Shown here: in pieces, positions 46,743 to 55,625 of the stretch
Layout: each line of letters begins with the position of its first letter
Numbering within the stretch: position 1 is the first letter of the stretch
From: a bacterium M00.F.Ca.ET.205.01.1.1
GTDB taxonomy: Bacteria > Pseudomonadota > Alphaproteobacteria > Rhizobiales > Rhizobiaceae
Assembly: GCA_004791255.1 (NCBI GenBank)
Contig: SRUQ01000007.1
Span: 310,001 to 374,000, forward strand
Direction: 5' to 3'
Length of the DNA: 64,000 bases
Made by a program: the position numbers and the translations under genes
Notes under the pieces: model-generated
Database searches by the model: none
What the model saw: the letters and a program-made list of their open reading frames with translations, nothing else
What the model was told of the DNA's origin: nothing

Positions 46743-47495
46743 TCAACCGAAATAGGCTGGGAGGACCTCTTTGGTAGGTCCGTCCATCAGCACCCGACCG
46801 TGCTCCATCCACAAAATGCGGTTGCAGTTTTTCTGCAGCAGATCGCGCGAGTGGCTGGCAAGGACAAGTATCTTGGTCGTGTCGACGATCTCGCGCAGCC
46901 GCTTGTCGGCCTTGTGTTTGAAATCCTCGTCGCCGGTCGACAGCCATTCGTCCATGACCAGTATTTCCGGCCGGATCGCCGTGGAGGTCGAGAACGCCAG
47001 GCGAAGCTGCATGCCGGACGAGTAAGTCCGGAATGGCATGTCGAGGAAATCACCCAAGCCGGTGAACTCGGCAATCTCGTCGAACTGTTCCCGCAATTGT
47101 TCCCGCCGCATGCCCATCATTGCCGCGCGCAGCTTGATATTTTCGCGTCCGGTTGCTTCCGGGTCGATACCCAAGGAGATGTTGATAAGAGACACGCATT
47201 CGCCACGGATCAGTGCAGATCCGCTCGTCGGCTTGTAGATGCCCGACAGCACGCGCAGCAGCGTCGTCTTGCCAGAACCGTTGTGGCCGACGAGCCCGAT
47301 CCGGTCCCCCTCGTTTACAGAAAAACTCACATCCTCCAGTCCGCGCACGATGACATGGCCATCGCCCCGGCGGTCGATCGCGCCTCCCGTCGCGACGCTG
47401 AGTACCCTGTTCTTGAGAGAACGGCTTGCCGCGTTGAATACCGGAAATTCGACCGAGACGCCGGCCAATGTGATGGAAGCCATAGCAGTGATCAT
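46743..47495 (-). CDS. wzt: Polysaccharide ABC exporter ATP-binding protein (Wzt/KpsT family)
   Basis: ATPase for export of an undecaprenyl-linked glycan across the inner membrane. 250 residues: Walker A GHNGSGKTT (about residues 63-71), signature YSSGMQLRLAFS, and Walker B ILVMDEWLSTGD. The start is the ATG at 47495, overlapping the wzm stop as ATGA. The protein ends soon after the nucleotide-binding domain (KEVLPAYFG), so the C-terminal carbohydrate-binding domain of long Wzt proteins is missing; export should then be independent of recognition of a terminal cap. Immediately downstream of the permease and upstream of a coiled-coil methyltransferase gene. Confidence 0.9.
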   Translation of the reverse strand: MITAMASITLAGVSVEFPVFNAASRSLKNRVLSVATGGAIDRRGDGHVIVRGLEDVSFSVNEGDRIGLVGHNGSGKTTLLRVLSGIYKPTSGSALIRGECVSLINISLGIDPEATGRENIKLRAAMMGMRREQLREQFDEIAEFTGLGDFLDMPFRTYSSGMQLRLAFSTSTAIRPEILVMDEWLSTGDEDFKHKADKRLREIVDTTKILVLASHSRDLLQKNCNRILWMEHGRVLMDGPTKEVLPAYFG

Positions 47496-48301
47496 AGCCA
47501 ATAGGGAATGCGATGACGATAGCGGCCGAAGAGCAACAGCGCGACCGTCCAGCCTGCGACCGCGAACACAATGCAGGCGATCCAACTGGTCGCGAACGGC
47601 AATTCACCCAGAAGTGGGTCCCGCACGACGCTGATGAGATGGTAAAAGGGATTAAGGTCCAGCAACCGCTGCGAAATGCCTTCTGGAAGCGTTCGTGGCA
47701 TCCACATAATCGGGGTCAGGTACATCATGACCTGCAGGAGATTCTGCATCACCTGCGTCATGTCGCGGTAGCGGGCGCACAACACAGCCAGAATAAGCAT
47801 AATCCAGAGCAAATTGAGCGACAAAACTAAAAAGCCGGGCACCGCCAGGAAAACCTGCCATGTCGGCATGCGTCCGACCGCCAGCAGGACGAGGGGGTAT
47901 ATCAGAATGTTATGACCAAGAATGATGGCGTTGCGGTACAACGTCCGCAATACATGAGTGAACAGCGGCATACGCACCTGAAGGATGATACCCTCGGCAC
48001 CGACAAAGGTCGTGCATCCCTCACTGATCGCCGATGCGATGAAACCCCAAAAGATCAGGCTGACGCAGATGTAGGGAAGGTATTCCTGCATCGGCGTGCG
48101 AAAGAGCGTGCCGAAGACGAACCCCAGCGCGCCGATCATGACACCCATGTTGATGGTCAGCCAAAACGCTCCGACCCGCGAGCGCCGGTAACGCTGGGCG
48201 ACGTCCTGCCAACTGAAAGTTGTCGCAAGATGGTGCTTCTGAAGCGCCGCGTTTATATCGGCGAAGGCCTCTGGAAGGAAGCCGGTCCTAGATGGCAGCA
48301 T
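47492..48301 (-). CDS. wzm: Polysaccharide ABC exporter permease (Wzm/KpsM family)
   Basis: 269-residue ABC-2 type permease with about six transmembrane helices. Family features are WQDVAQRYRRSRVGAFWLTINM near residues 31-52, LPYICVSLIFWGFIA, LRTLYRNAIILGHNILIYP, and MYLTPIMWMPRTLPEG followed by LNPFYHLISVVRDPLLG. Forms the channel used with the adjacent ATPase (ATGA overlap). Together they define an ABC-dependent route, separate from the Wzy-like gene at 28050. The start at 48301 lies 170 bases after the sulfotransferase stop. Confidence 0.9.
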   Translation of the reverse strand: MLPSRTGFLPEAFADINAALQKHHLATTFSWQDVAQRYRRSRVGAFWLTINMGVMIGALGFVFGTLFRTPMQEYLPYICVSLIFWGFIASAISEGCTTFVGAEGIILQVRMPLFTHVLRTLYRNAIILGHNILIYPLVLLAVGRMPTWQVFLAVPGFLVLSLNLLWIMLILAVLCARYRDMTQVMQNLLQVMMYLTPIMWMPRTLPEGISQRLLDLNPFYHLISVVRDPLLGELPFATSWIACIVFAVAGWTVALLLFGRYRHRIPYWL

Positions 48302-48470
48302 ATGTCGAGATGTCCCGATCGTGTGTTCTGCCCGAGCCCCGCAGCATGCGACAGGTTCGATACATTATTGCCCTGGGGACATCAAGTTGATCGCCAAAAC
48401 GGTTGTGCCAAGCTGTTCGCGACGACCGCGTCATCCACTGTATCATGAGCACGGCACGTTCCATGTGATT

Positions 48471-49163
48471 TCAGGCAGTACGCACGAGATTGCCATCCCG
48501 ATCCAGCCACGGCGCGAGACGACGCCGAATCTCCAACAAGACATCCGGCTTGGTTTCAAATTTGCTGCGGTCCGAGATATGGCGGCGGTGAAAAAAAGTC
48601 TCTGCGTCATAGTAAGTCCAGCCACTATCCACGATCTTTCTCTTCTTCTGCTCGACGTCGTTCAACAATCTCGAGATGCGGCGCTTGCTCAGCTCACGAC
48701 AATCCTTGATCCATTCCAGCGGACTGTAGTCGGCACAGACATAACGGCCGATCTTCCACGTCGAACGGAGACGGTGGCTTTCGATCTCTTCCATACTGAC
48801 GACAAGGGAATGGGCCGCAATGCGCTCATAGAGGCGCATCCATGGCAACATTATCGTATCGACAACGTGTGCGGGGTCTCCACCAAACGTATTGAGCCAT
48901 GACAACACGGCGCTTTCCGGCTTTCTGACGGTACAGACCGACTTGACCGAGCCATCGCGCAGCATGCCAAGCAGTTCCTCATCGGCATAATGCGCCTTGT
49001 AGATGGCGTGAGTGGTGTCGCCTGACGTAAACTGCGCGCGTTTGTCGGAGGTGATCGACGCAACGCTGCCCCGCCTGGACAGAGACCTCCTGACCACATT
49101 GAAAGAATAAGTGGATCCGCTGCGCGGCATTCCGGACACAAATACCAGCATTTTCAGATCCAT
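48471..49163 (-). CDS. Sulfotransferase-like P-loop protein
   Basis: 230-residue protein starting with MLVFVSGMPRSGSTYSFNVVRRSL, the 5'-phosphosulfate-binding loop of carbohydrate sulfotransferases, followed by IYKAHYADEELLGML and a CTVRKPESAVLSWLNTFGG segment at the place of the 3'-phosphate site. It lacks features of a nucleotide kinase. It sits between the C-methyltransferase and wzm genes, inside the man-gmd-rmd cluster, which argues for glycan sulfation, but the acceptor is unknown. A start at 49151 is possible; neither start has a good ribosome-binding site. Confidence 0.72.
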   Translation of the reverse strand: MDLKMLVFVSGMPRSGSTYSFNVVRRSLSRRGSVASITSDKRAQFTSGDTTHAIYKAHYADEELLGMLRDGSVKSVCTVRKPESAVLSWLNTFGGDPAHVVDTIMLPWMRLYERIAAHSLVVSMEEIESHRLRSTWKIGRYVCADYSPLEWIKDCRELSKRRISRLLNDVEQKKRKIVDSGWTYYDAETFFHRRHISDRSKFETKPDVLLEIRRRLAPWLDRDGNLVRTA

Positions 49164-49212
49164 CTAAATAATTTCTACCACCTTGATCAGAATTTCTGTA
49201 CACGTCTCCCAC

Positions 49213-50457
49213 CTAGATAATCTCTATCTCGGGGAACGGAAAGATAAATTTGCCACCATCCGCAAGATATTCGCGCTCCCGACGCAGGATTCCATCTTTG
49301 AAATGCCAGGGCAGGACCAGAAAATAGTCCGGTTTCATCGCCCGCGCGTCCGCTTCGGAGACGATCGGTATGTGCGTTCCAGGGGTCATGCGACCGAATT
49401 TTTCCGGGTTGACCTCAGCGATCGCAGGGATTTCGGCTTGCGTGAAGTTGCAGAACTGCAGGACGACATTGCCCTTGGTCGAAGCACCGTAGCCCAGCAC
49501 TTTCTTGCCGTCGGCAACGAGTGTTCGAATGAGGCGCGACAGATCGTCCTTGTGGCGGAACACACGCTCCTCGAAGTCGCGGAAAGGCCGCGGCGTGGAC
49601 AGGCCCATGCGGTCCTCCTGCTCCAGCAACCAATCGATGACGGCTTGATCAGCCTTGAGACTTTTGTTGCCCTTGTGGGCAGCGGTGACAGCGAAACTGC
49701 CGCCGTTGATGTTGTTCATGACCACGTTGACGATCTTGAGACCGGACGCCTCTAGGATCTTCGCGACAACCCCGAGAGAATAATATTCGATGTGCTCGTG
49801 GCAGATCGTGTCATAGGAGTTGAGGCGAAGCATCGACGGCATGTAGCTTTGCTCGAAATGCCAGATGCCGTCCTCGGCAAGCACCTCAGCCACCTGGCGG
49901 GCAAACGCGATGGGATCTTCGAGATCATAGAACATCGCAATGGATGTTACGATCTTCGCCCGCTTCTGCGAGATGCCGCGATATGCCTCGGCCGAAAAAA
50001 AGTCCGGCACCAGTTTCACGTCATCGGGATAATACTGAGCAAATTTCCTGCCCGTCGGATCGATGCCGATGCGCGTCAGTCCCGCAGTCGAATAGGCCTT
50101 CAGGGTCGTACAGTCGTTGCTTCCGATATCGAGCACGACATCACCGCCGCGCGGAGAGGCAAGCCGCTCCAGGAAACGAACCTTGTGCGTCAAATGATCG
50201 ACCATCGACTGGTTGAGACCCGAGCGATAGCCGTAATTATCGCCGTACATCTCGCCTGGCTCGTAGGAATGTCTGAGCTGCAGGAGCCCGCTGGAAGGAG
50301 ACCAGACCAGTTCCAGCGGCCCTTTGGTCACGTGCTCGGACGCCGATTTGGGAAATACGCCTGTCAGCGCCTGCTCGCCCAGATTGAGCACAGGGACGAG
50401 ATCCCTGCCCTTGCCGACACGGCAGGCCTTGATGGCGTGATAACTTACCTCGTTCAT
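49213..50457 (-). CDS. C-methyltransferase-like protein (Methyltransf_13/14 architecture) with degenerate zinc site
   Basis: 414-residue SAM enzyme resembling NDP-hexose C-methyltransferases. Central SAM motif VVLDIGSNDCTTLKAY is near residue 107, followed by IAMFYDLEDPIAFARQV, HIEYYSLGVVAKILE and the C-terminal VLGYGASTKGNVVLQF. The N-terminal domain is the zinc-binding type by position, but three of the expected four cysteines are missing: ACRVGKGRDL has only one, and PLELVWSPSSGLLQL has Ser-Pro-Ser-Ser at the usual C-x2-C. Located directly after rmd, it probably adds a branch methyl to a 4-keto-6-deoxysugar, or a related step. Confidence 0.8.
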   Translation of the reverse strand: MNEVSYHAIKACRVGKGRDLVPVLNLGEQALTGVFPKSASEHVTKGPLELVWSPSSGLLQLRHSYEPGEMYGDNYGYRSGLNQSMVDHLTHKVRFLERLASPRGGDVVLDIGSNDCTTLKAYSTAGLTRIGIDPTGRKFAQYYPDDVKLVPDFFSAEAYRGISQKRAKIVTSIAMFYDLEDPIAFARQVAEVLAEDGIWHFEQSYMPSMLRLNSYDTICHEHIEYYSLGVVAKILEASGLKIVNVVMNNINGGSFAVTAAHKGNKSLKADQAVIDWLLEQEDRMGLSTPRPFRDFEERVFRHKDDLSRLIRTLVADGKKVLGYGASTKGNVVLQFCNFTQAEIPAIAEVNPEKFGRMTPGTHIPIVSEADARAMKPDYFLVLPWHFKDGILRREREYLADGGKFIFPFPEIEII

Positions 50458-50574
50458 GAGCTCAGTACTTCGAGTTGTTGGTGGAAGGGTGCCGGGCTGT
50501 CACCCCCCCAAAGGTGAGGACACGGTTGGTATCTTGGCTTTGCCGAACTGCCGACAGCATTGGAGGTTCCTTGT

Positions 50575-51531
50575 TCATCCCTGGGCCACGCGTGCGCGGC
50601 AATCTTTCAGAACCGCCACAAGGGTCTCCTCGAAGAGATGTCGGGGCGCCCAGCCAAGCTGTGTGCGGATGCGGTTTGCGTCCCCTACAATGCGCGGCAG
50701 GTCGCTCGGCCGCAGCCGCTGGGAGTCCTGTTCGGTGACGATCTTGACTCTGCTTTGCGCTAAAAGCCTATCCAAAATATCTCCCATCCGCCACGAGATG
50801 CCTGAGGCGACATTGAAGATGGTGTTCGGCGCGAGATCGTCACTGTTCAAGGCCACCTGCGCATAAGCGCTGGCGACGTCTCGCGCGTCCAGGAAGTCCC
50901 GCTGCGCATCGAGATTGCCGACGCGAATGACCGGCGGAGCCAGCCCTGCTTCAATCCGCGCAATCTGCATGGCGAAAGCCGGCACAACAAATGCCTCGGT
51001 TTGCCCTGGTCCAGTGTGATTGAAGGGGCGCAGACGAATGCATTTGAGGCCCTGGCGCGAGAGCGCACCCAAGGCAAGATCGGCCGCGGCCTTGGTTACG
51101 GCATAATCGTCGATCGGCGCAAGCAGTGCGCTTTCGTCAAGCGGCTGGCCGGTTTTGGCGCTCTCGCCATAGACCAGGCCCGATCCCACGTGGATCATCC
51201 AACATCCCGGCGCCTTGTCGAGGACGGCGTGAGCAACGTTGAGCGCGCCCTGTACATGGATGCGCCACGTGTTCTGGGGGTCGGCCTGGGCAGCGCCAAG
51301 GGCCGCGACGGCGGCAAGATGAACGACATGCGTCGGCCGGTGGCGGGCGACAGCGTCCTGCACAGCTACCTTGTCCGTCACGTCCAGTGCCTCGACTTGA
51401 CCGAACACAGGATGCGCGCCGCCGTCCTTGGAGGTCGCGACAACGACAAGGCCGCTGCCGCAAACGCCGTGAAGCGCTTCCGAGACATAAGGGCCGACAA
51501 AGCCCCGCGCACCTGTAATCAAAACCCGCAT
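50575..51531 (-). CDS. rmd: GDP-4-dehydro-6-deoxy-D-mannose reductase (Rmd)
   Basis: 318-residue extended SDR reducing the Gmd product to GDP-D-rhamnose. The Rossmann motif GARGFVGPYV starts at residue 7; the catalytic region is VGSGLVYGE followed by YAVTKAAADL (Y-x3-K). RPFNHTGPGQTEAFVVPAFAMQIA matches Rmd/GMD-linked reductases, and the sequence is not of the GDP-fucose synthase (Fcl) type as I read it. It is 21 bases downstream of gmd. An alternative product is another GDP-6-deoxyhexose; Rmd is the best fit. Confidence 0.85.
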   Translation of the reverse strand: MRVLITGARGFVGPYVSEALHGVCGSGLVVVATSKDGGAHPVFGQVEALDVTDKVAVQDAVARHRPTHVVHLAAVAALGAAQADPQNTWRIHVQGALNVAHAVLDKAPGCWMIHVGSGLVYGESAKTGQPLDESALLAPIDDYAVTKAAADLALGALSRQGLKCIRLRPFNHTGPGQTEAFVVPAFAMQIARIEAGLAPPVIRVGNLDAQRDFLDARDVASAYAQVALNSDDLAPNTIFNVASGISWRMGDILDRLLAQSRVKIVTEQDSQRLRPSDLPRIVGDANRIRTQLGWAPRHLFEETLVAVLKDCRARVAQG

Positions 51532-51552
51532 GCGAACCTCGCCAGCCCTATC

Positions 51553-52542
51553 TCAGAGGTGCTGGTCACGTCTTACACGCTCCAGGTCGGCTTCGACCAT
51601 CTCGACGACGAGTTCCTTGAGGCTGGTCTTGGCCTCCCAGCCCAATTTCTCCTTGGCCTTTGCAGGATTGCCGTGCAAAACCTCGACTTCCGCAGGCCGC
51701 AGGAAGCGTTCGTCGATCGAGACGTGATCGTCCATGTTGAGGCCGACATGGTCGAAGGCCAGCCTGCAAAACTCCCGAACGGAGACGGTCTTGCCCGTCG
51801 CGACCACATAGTCGCTTGCCGTGTCCTGCTGCACCATCAGCCACATGGCCTCCACGTAGTCACGTGCATGGCCCCAATCGCGCTTGGCTTCAAGGTTGCC
51901 GAGAGCCACCTTGTCCTGCAGCCCGAGCTTGATGCGTGCAACGGCGTCGGTAATCTTGCGCGTGACGAATTCGATGCCGCGCAAAGGGGATTCATGATTG
52001 AACAGAATGCCGCTCGAGGCGTGAAGTCCGAAGCTCTCACGATAGTTGACCGTCATCCAATGGGCATAGAGTTTGGCCGCGGCATAAGGAGAACGCGGAT
52101 AAAAGGGCGTCTTCTCCGACTGGATGGGTTCCTGGATCAGCCCATACATTTCAGAGGACGATGCCTGGTAGAAACGAGCTTCGGGACTGGTTGTCCGCAC
52201 TGCTTCCAACATATTGGCTGCCCCAAGGCCGGTCACCGTGCCGGTCAAAAGCGGCTGCTGCCAGGACGATTTGACGAAGGACTGGGCCGCGAGATTGTAG
52301 ACTTCAGCCGGGCGAACGTCTCGAAGCACTCGAATGAGGCCGGACAAATCGGTCAGGTTCCCGTCGTGGAGCACGATCTTGTCCGCGACCCCAAGCCACT
52401 TCAATCGTGAGCCGATCACATCTGCAGAAGCGCTGCGTCGCAGAAGGCCATGGACCTCGTATCCCTTGTCGAGCAGGAACTTCGAGAGGTAGGCTCCATC
52501 CTGTCCGGTCACGCCGGTAATAAACGCTGTTTTGGAATTCAT
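51553..52542 (-). CDS. gmd: GDP-mannose 4,6-dehydratase
   Basis: Converts GDP-D-mannose to GDP-4-keto-6-deoxy-D-mannose. 329 residues with ITGVTGQDGAYLSKFLLDKGYEVHG at the N-terminus (nucleotide-binding), YNLAAQSFVKSSWQQP, QASSSEMYG and the catalytic YAAAKLYAHW (Y-x3-K) with FNHESPLRG. All are hallmarks of Gmd. It follows manC by 101 bases and precedes rmd. Confidence 0.96.
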   Translation of the reverse strand: MNSKTAFITGVTGQDGAYLSKFLLDKGYEVHGLLRRSASADVIGSRLKWLGVADKIVLHDGNLTDLSGLIRVLRDVRPAEVYNLAAQSFVKSSWQQPLLTGTVTGLGAANMLEAVRTTSPEARFYQASSSEMYGLIQEPIQSEKTPFYPRSPYAAAKLYAHWMTVNYRESFGLHASSGILFNHESPLRGIEFVTRKITDAVARIKLGLQDKVALGNLEAKRDWGHARDYVEAMWLMVQQDTASDYVVATGKTVSVREFCRLAFDHVGLNMDDHVSIDERFLRPAEVEVLHGNPAKAKEKLGWEAKTSLKELVVEMVEADLERVRRDQHL

Positions 52543-52643
52543 GACGGGCCTATCTCTACTTTCTTGATTGCCAATTCAGAAATGCAAACATCTGCTCGAC
52601 AACGGGACACCCAATTGCGGGATGCGCGCCCGAAGCCTCCAAT

Positions 52644-54059
52644 TTACGTGCGGCCATAGACATCGTCGAACCGTACGATGTCGTCTTCGCCGAGATATTC
52701 CCCGCTTTGCACTTCGATCATGACGAGCGGAAGAATACCGGGGTTTTCCAGGCGATGCTTGTGACCGCATGGGATGTAGGTGGACTGGTTGGTCGCGAGC
52801 AGGATTTCACTCTGGCCGTTTACGACCTTCGCTGTCCCGCTCACCACCACCCAGTGTTCGGAGCGGTGATGGTGCGCCTGAAGGCTGAGGCGCGCGCTCG
52901 GCTTGACTTCAATGCGCTTGATCTTGAAGCGCGGCCCTTCTTCCAGGACGGTGTAGGTACCCCATGGGCGATGCACCGTGCGATGCACCGTTGCCGCCTC
53001 GTGACCCTGCGTCTTGAGGCGATTGTAGAGGTCCTTTACCTGTTGCGCCTGATCCTTGTGAGCAACAAGAAGTGCGTCCGGCGTGTCAACGATCAGAAGA
53101 TCCGAAACGCCGACAAGGCAGACAAGCCGATCTTCGCTGTGCACATAGCAGTCCGTCGCGTCCTGCAGCATTGTCTCCCCGATCGTGCGGTTGCCTCGTT
53201 CGTCAGCTGGCACGAGCTGCGAGAGGACGTTCCACGAGCCGATGTCGGACCAATCGAAACTGCAGGGCACAAAACCCACATTCCTTGCCTTCTCCATCAC
53301 CGCATAGTCGATAGAGACGGCAGGAACGGCCGCAAAACCATCCTTATCTATCTCAAAAGTGATGCGGTCCGCCGCATCGGTTGTCCTGGCTTTCTCGAGC
53401 GCCCCGCGCGCATTGGACAACACGTCGGGGCATAGCTCCTGCATCGCCGCGATCATCGACCGGGCCGCAAAACAGAACATGCCCGAATTCCAGAAAAACC
53501 GACCGCTGGCAATGAATTCTGCCGCCCGCTCCGCATTCGGCTTCTCCACGAACCGCAAGACCGTATCGCCCTCGGCCTCGATATAGCCAAATCCGGTTTC
53601 GGGGCGCTCGGGTTTCATGCCAAAGGTGACGATGCGTCCGGTGGCCGCGATCGTCGCCGCCTTCGCCACGGCCGCGCCGAAACCAGCTTCATCCAGGATC
53701 AGATGATCCGCAGGCAGCACGACAAGAATGGCGTCAGGACTCTCGCTTGCGACCTGCAATGAAGCAAGCGCGATTGCGGCGGCCGTGTCACGGCCGAAAG
53801 GCTCCAGCAGGAATGTGTTCTTCACACTTGGCGCCACCACTTCCGCATACTCGTCCGCCGTCAGGAACAGCAGATCGCGGTTGGTGACCGTTACAACATG
53901 ATTGACCCCTTCGATGCCGATGGCGCGGGCGTAGGTCCTTCGAATAAGGGTCCCGCCGTCCGGCAGCGGAATAAAGGGCTTTGGGTGCAGCGCGCGAGAA
54001 ATCGGCCACAGTCGGGACCCGACACCTCCACTTATGATGACAGGAACGATCTTGGTCAA
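52644..54059 (-). CDS. manC: Mannose-1-phosphate guanylyltransferase / mannose-6-phosphate isomerase
   Basis: 471-residue bifunctional enzyme giving GDP-mannose. The N-terminal pyrophosphorylase part has ISGGVGSRLWPISRALHPKPF (residues 9-29) and FVEKPNAERAAEFI; the C-terminal isomerase cupin (about residues 355-465) has HRPWGTYTVLEEG, VKPSARLSLQAHHHRSEHWVVVSG and IPCGHKHRLENPG. The start is a TTG at 54059 overlapping the manB stop as TTGA, giving tight coupling. A mannose-6-phosphate isomerase role may be partial, as in other ManC/AlgA proteins. Confidence 0.93.
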   Translation of the reverse strand: MTKIVPVIISGGVGSRLWPISRALHPKPFIPLPDGGTLIRRTYARAIGIEGVNHVVTVTNRDLLFLTADEYAEVVAPSVKNTFLLEPFGRDTAAAIALASLQVASESPDAILVVLPADHLILDEAGFGAAVAKAATIAATGRIVTFGMKPERPETGFGYIEAEGDTVLRFVEKPNAERAAEFIASGRFFWNSGMFCFAARSMIAAMQELCPDVLSNARGALEKARTTDAADRITFEIDKDGFAAVPAVSIDYAVMEKARNVGFVPCSFDWSDIGSWNVLSQLVPADERGNRTIGETMLQDATDCYVHSEDRLVCLVGVSDLLIVDTPDALLVAHKDQAQQVKDLYNRLKTQGHEAATVHRTVHRPWGTYTVLEEGPRFKIKRIEVKPSARLSLQAHHHRSEHWVVVSGTAKVVNGQSEILLATNQSTYIPCGHKHRLENPGILPLVMIEVQSGEYLGEDDIVRFDDVYGRT

Positions 54060-55489
54060 ACTTCAGCTTTCCAGATTTGAGCTCTGCCAAGGCCGAGACC
54101 CCAACCGAGCAATTCGTCTGCACGGGATTCGGTCTTTGCCTCGGTATAGCACCGCAATTCGGGCGCGTTACCTGACGCACGAAAATGGACAACCTCCCGG
54201 TTGCGGGCGGTGATACGCACACCGTCGCGATTGTCAATGTCCGCAACACCCCCGAGACCCTCGAACATGTCGTTGGCGTAGACAGCATCCGTCGACAGTT
54301 TTTCCAGGAAAGATGCGCTGTTTTCGGTCGGCACGCCTTCAAGCCGGCCACTTGCCGCGGCAAGAAACCCGAAGCTGGCCGCTATTTCGGCGAGCGGGCG
54401 ACCCGTCGCCGCAACCGTTGAAAGCACGCAGAGAATTGGCAACAGTGCATCCCTGGTCCGCAAGGCGGCAAGCGTGCGTCCATGCTTCTCGACCGATGAG
54501 CCAAGCAGCACACCGCCATTTGCTTCGAACCCCACCACGCATCTTGCGCCCTGAGAGCGCGCCGTGCTGATCCCCTCGATAACATAGGGCGACCCCACGC
54601 GCGTCCGAACCACCCTGTCGAAATGACCGCAACGCTCCAGCGCGGAGTTGGAACTGATTGGCGTCACAATGCAGTCGGCATCCAGGAATCGCGCAGTGAT
54701 CGCGCCCACCAGGTCACCGCGCACGAAACTGCCATGCGCGTCCGCCACAAGCGGTCGGTCACTATCGCCGTCGGCAGACACGATGGCGTCGAACGGCTCT
54801 GCCGCGGCCCAATCCTTGAGAAGCGCCAGATCCTCCGGCCTGAGCGCTTCCGTATCTACGGGAATGAAGCGTTCGGCCCTGCCCAAGGGCACTGCATCAG
54901 CCCCCAGTGTGCGCAGGATATCGACAATGATGTCTCTTGCCACGGACGAATGCTGGTAGACGCCGACACGAACACCGGAAAGGCTACCATTCGGAAAGAA
55001 GCCAAGAAAATGGTCTTTGTATTGCGTGGAAGGATCGGAGCCCGGCCGCGCGGGTTCGGCTAACGGCCGCGTTGGGGCGGCGGTCTGCAAACCGGCCTGG
55101 ATATTCACAATCTCGACTTCGTCGCGCTTGTCGATCTCGCCGTCCGCCCGGTAGAATTTAAGCCCGTTTCTGTCGTCGGGAATGTGACTGCCTGTGACCA
55201 TGACCGCCGGGGCATTTTTGCTCGTGGCATGAAGTGCGAGTGCCGGCGTAGGCAAGGCTCCGCAATCGACCGGAACCAGACCGGCCTCGGCGATCGCCGC
55301 ATGAACAATCCCGGCAATGTCGGGACTGGAGGAGCGAAGGTCACGCGCGACGAAGACCTCGTCGCCGTCGCTCAGAACGCCCCGCCCCAAAAGCATGCGC
55401 ATGAACGCAATCGTATAGCTGCGCGCCGGCGGCCCATTAAGCTCGCTGACGAGACCGCGCAGCCCGCTGGTACCGAACTTCAAAGTCAC
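54056..55489 (-). CDS. manB: Phosphomannomutase (ManB/CpsG-like)
   Basis: 477-residue alpha-D-phosphohexomutase converting mannose-6-phosphate to mannose-1-phosphate. It starts with LKFGTSGLRGLVSELNG, the substrate loop; the phosphoserine loop is VTGSHIPDDRNGLKFY (about residue 95), where the common SHNP form is changed to SHIP; metal site SADGDSDRPLV is near residue 240. First gene of the manB-manC-gmd-rmd cluster. The upstream region carries a fragment of rfbA and its promoter-like block, which may drive this operon. Confidence 0.9.
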   Translation of the reverse strand: MTLKFGTSGLRGLVSELNGPPARSYTIAFMRMLLGRGVLSDGDEVFVARDLRSSSPDIAGIVHAAIAEAGLVPVDCGALPTPALALHATSKNAPAVMVTGSHIPDDRNGLKFYRADGEIDKRDEVEIVNIQAGLQTAAPTRPLAEPARPGSDPSTQYKDHFLGFFPNGSLSGVRVGVYQHSSVARDIIVDILRTLGADAVPLGRAERFIPVDTEALRPEDLALLKDWAAAEPFDAIVSADGDSDRPLVADAHGSFVRGDLVGAITARFLDADCIVTPISSNSALERCGHFDRVVRTRVGSPYVIEGISTARSQGARCVVGFEANGGVLLGSSVEKHGRTLAALRTRDALLPILCVLSTVAATGRPLAEIAASFGFLAAASGRLEGVPTENSASFLEKLSTDAVYANDMFEGLGGVADIDNRDGVRITARNREVVHFRASGNAPELRCYTEAKTESRADELLGWGLGLGRAQIWKAEV

Positions 55490-55625
55490 TGGCTGTCACC
55501 TCTCTCGGCGAACTTCGCCCCGGTGAAGATTCTGGCAAGACTCCTTGTCGCCGTCCATGACCGGTCACGGCAGGAAAGCGGGCGGACTCGAACGTCAGGC
55601 AAGGCAATGATATGGTTCAAAGCCG

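Noticed and set aside
46711..48212. Several short frames opposite wzt and wzm
   Set aside because: They are shadows of the ABC exporter genes, whose Walker and signature motifs are unmistakable.
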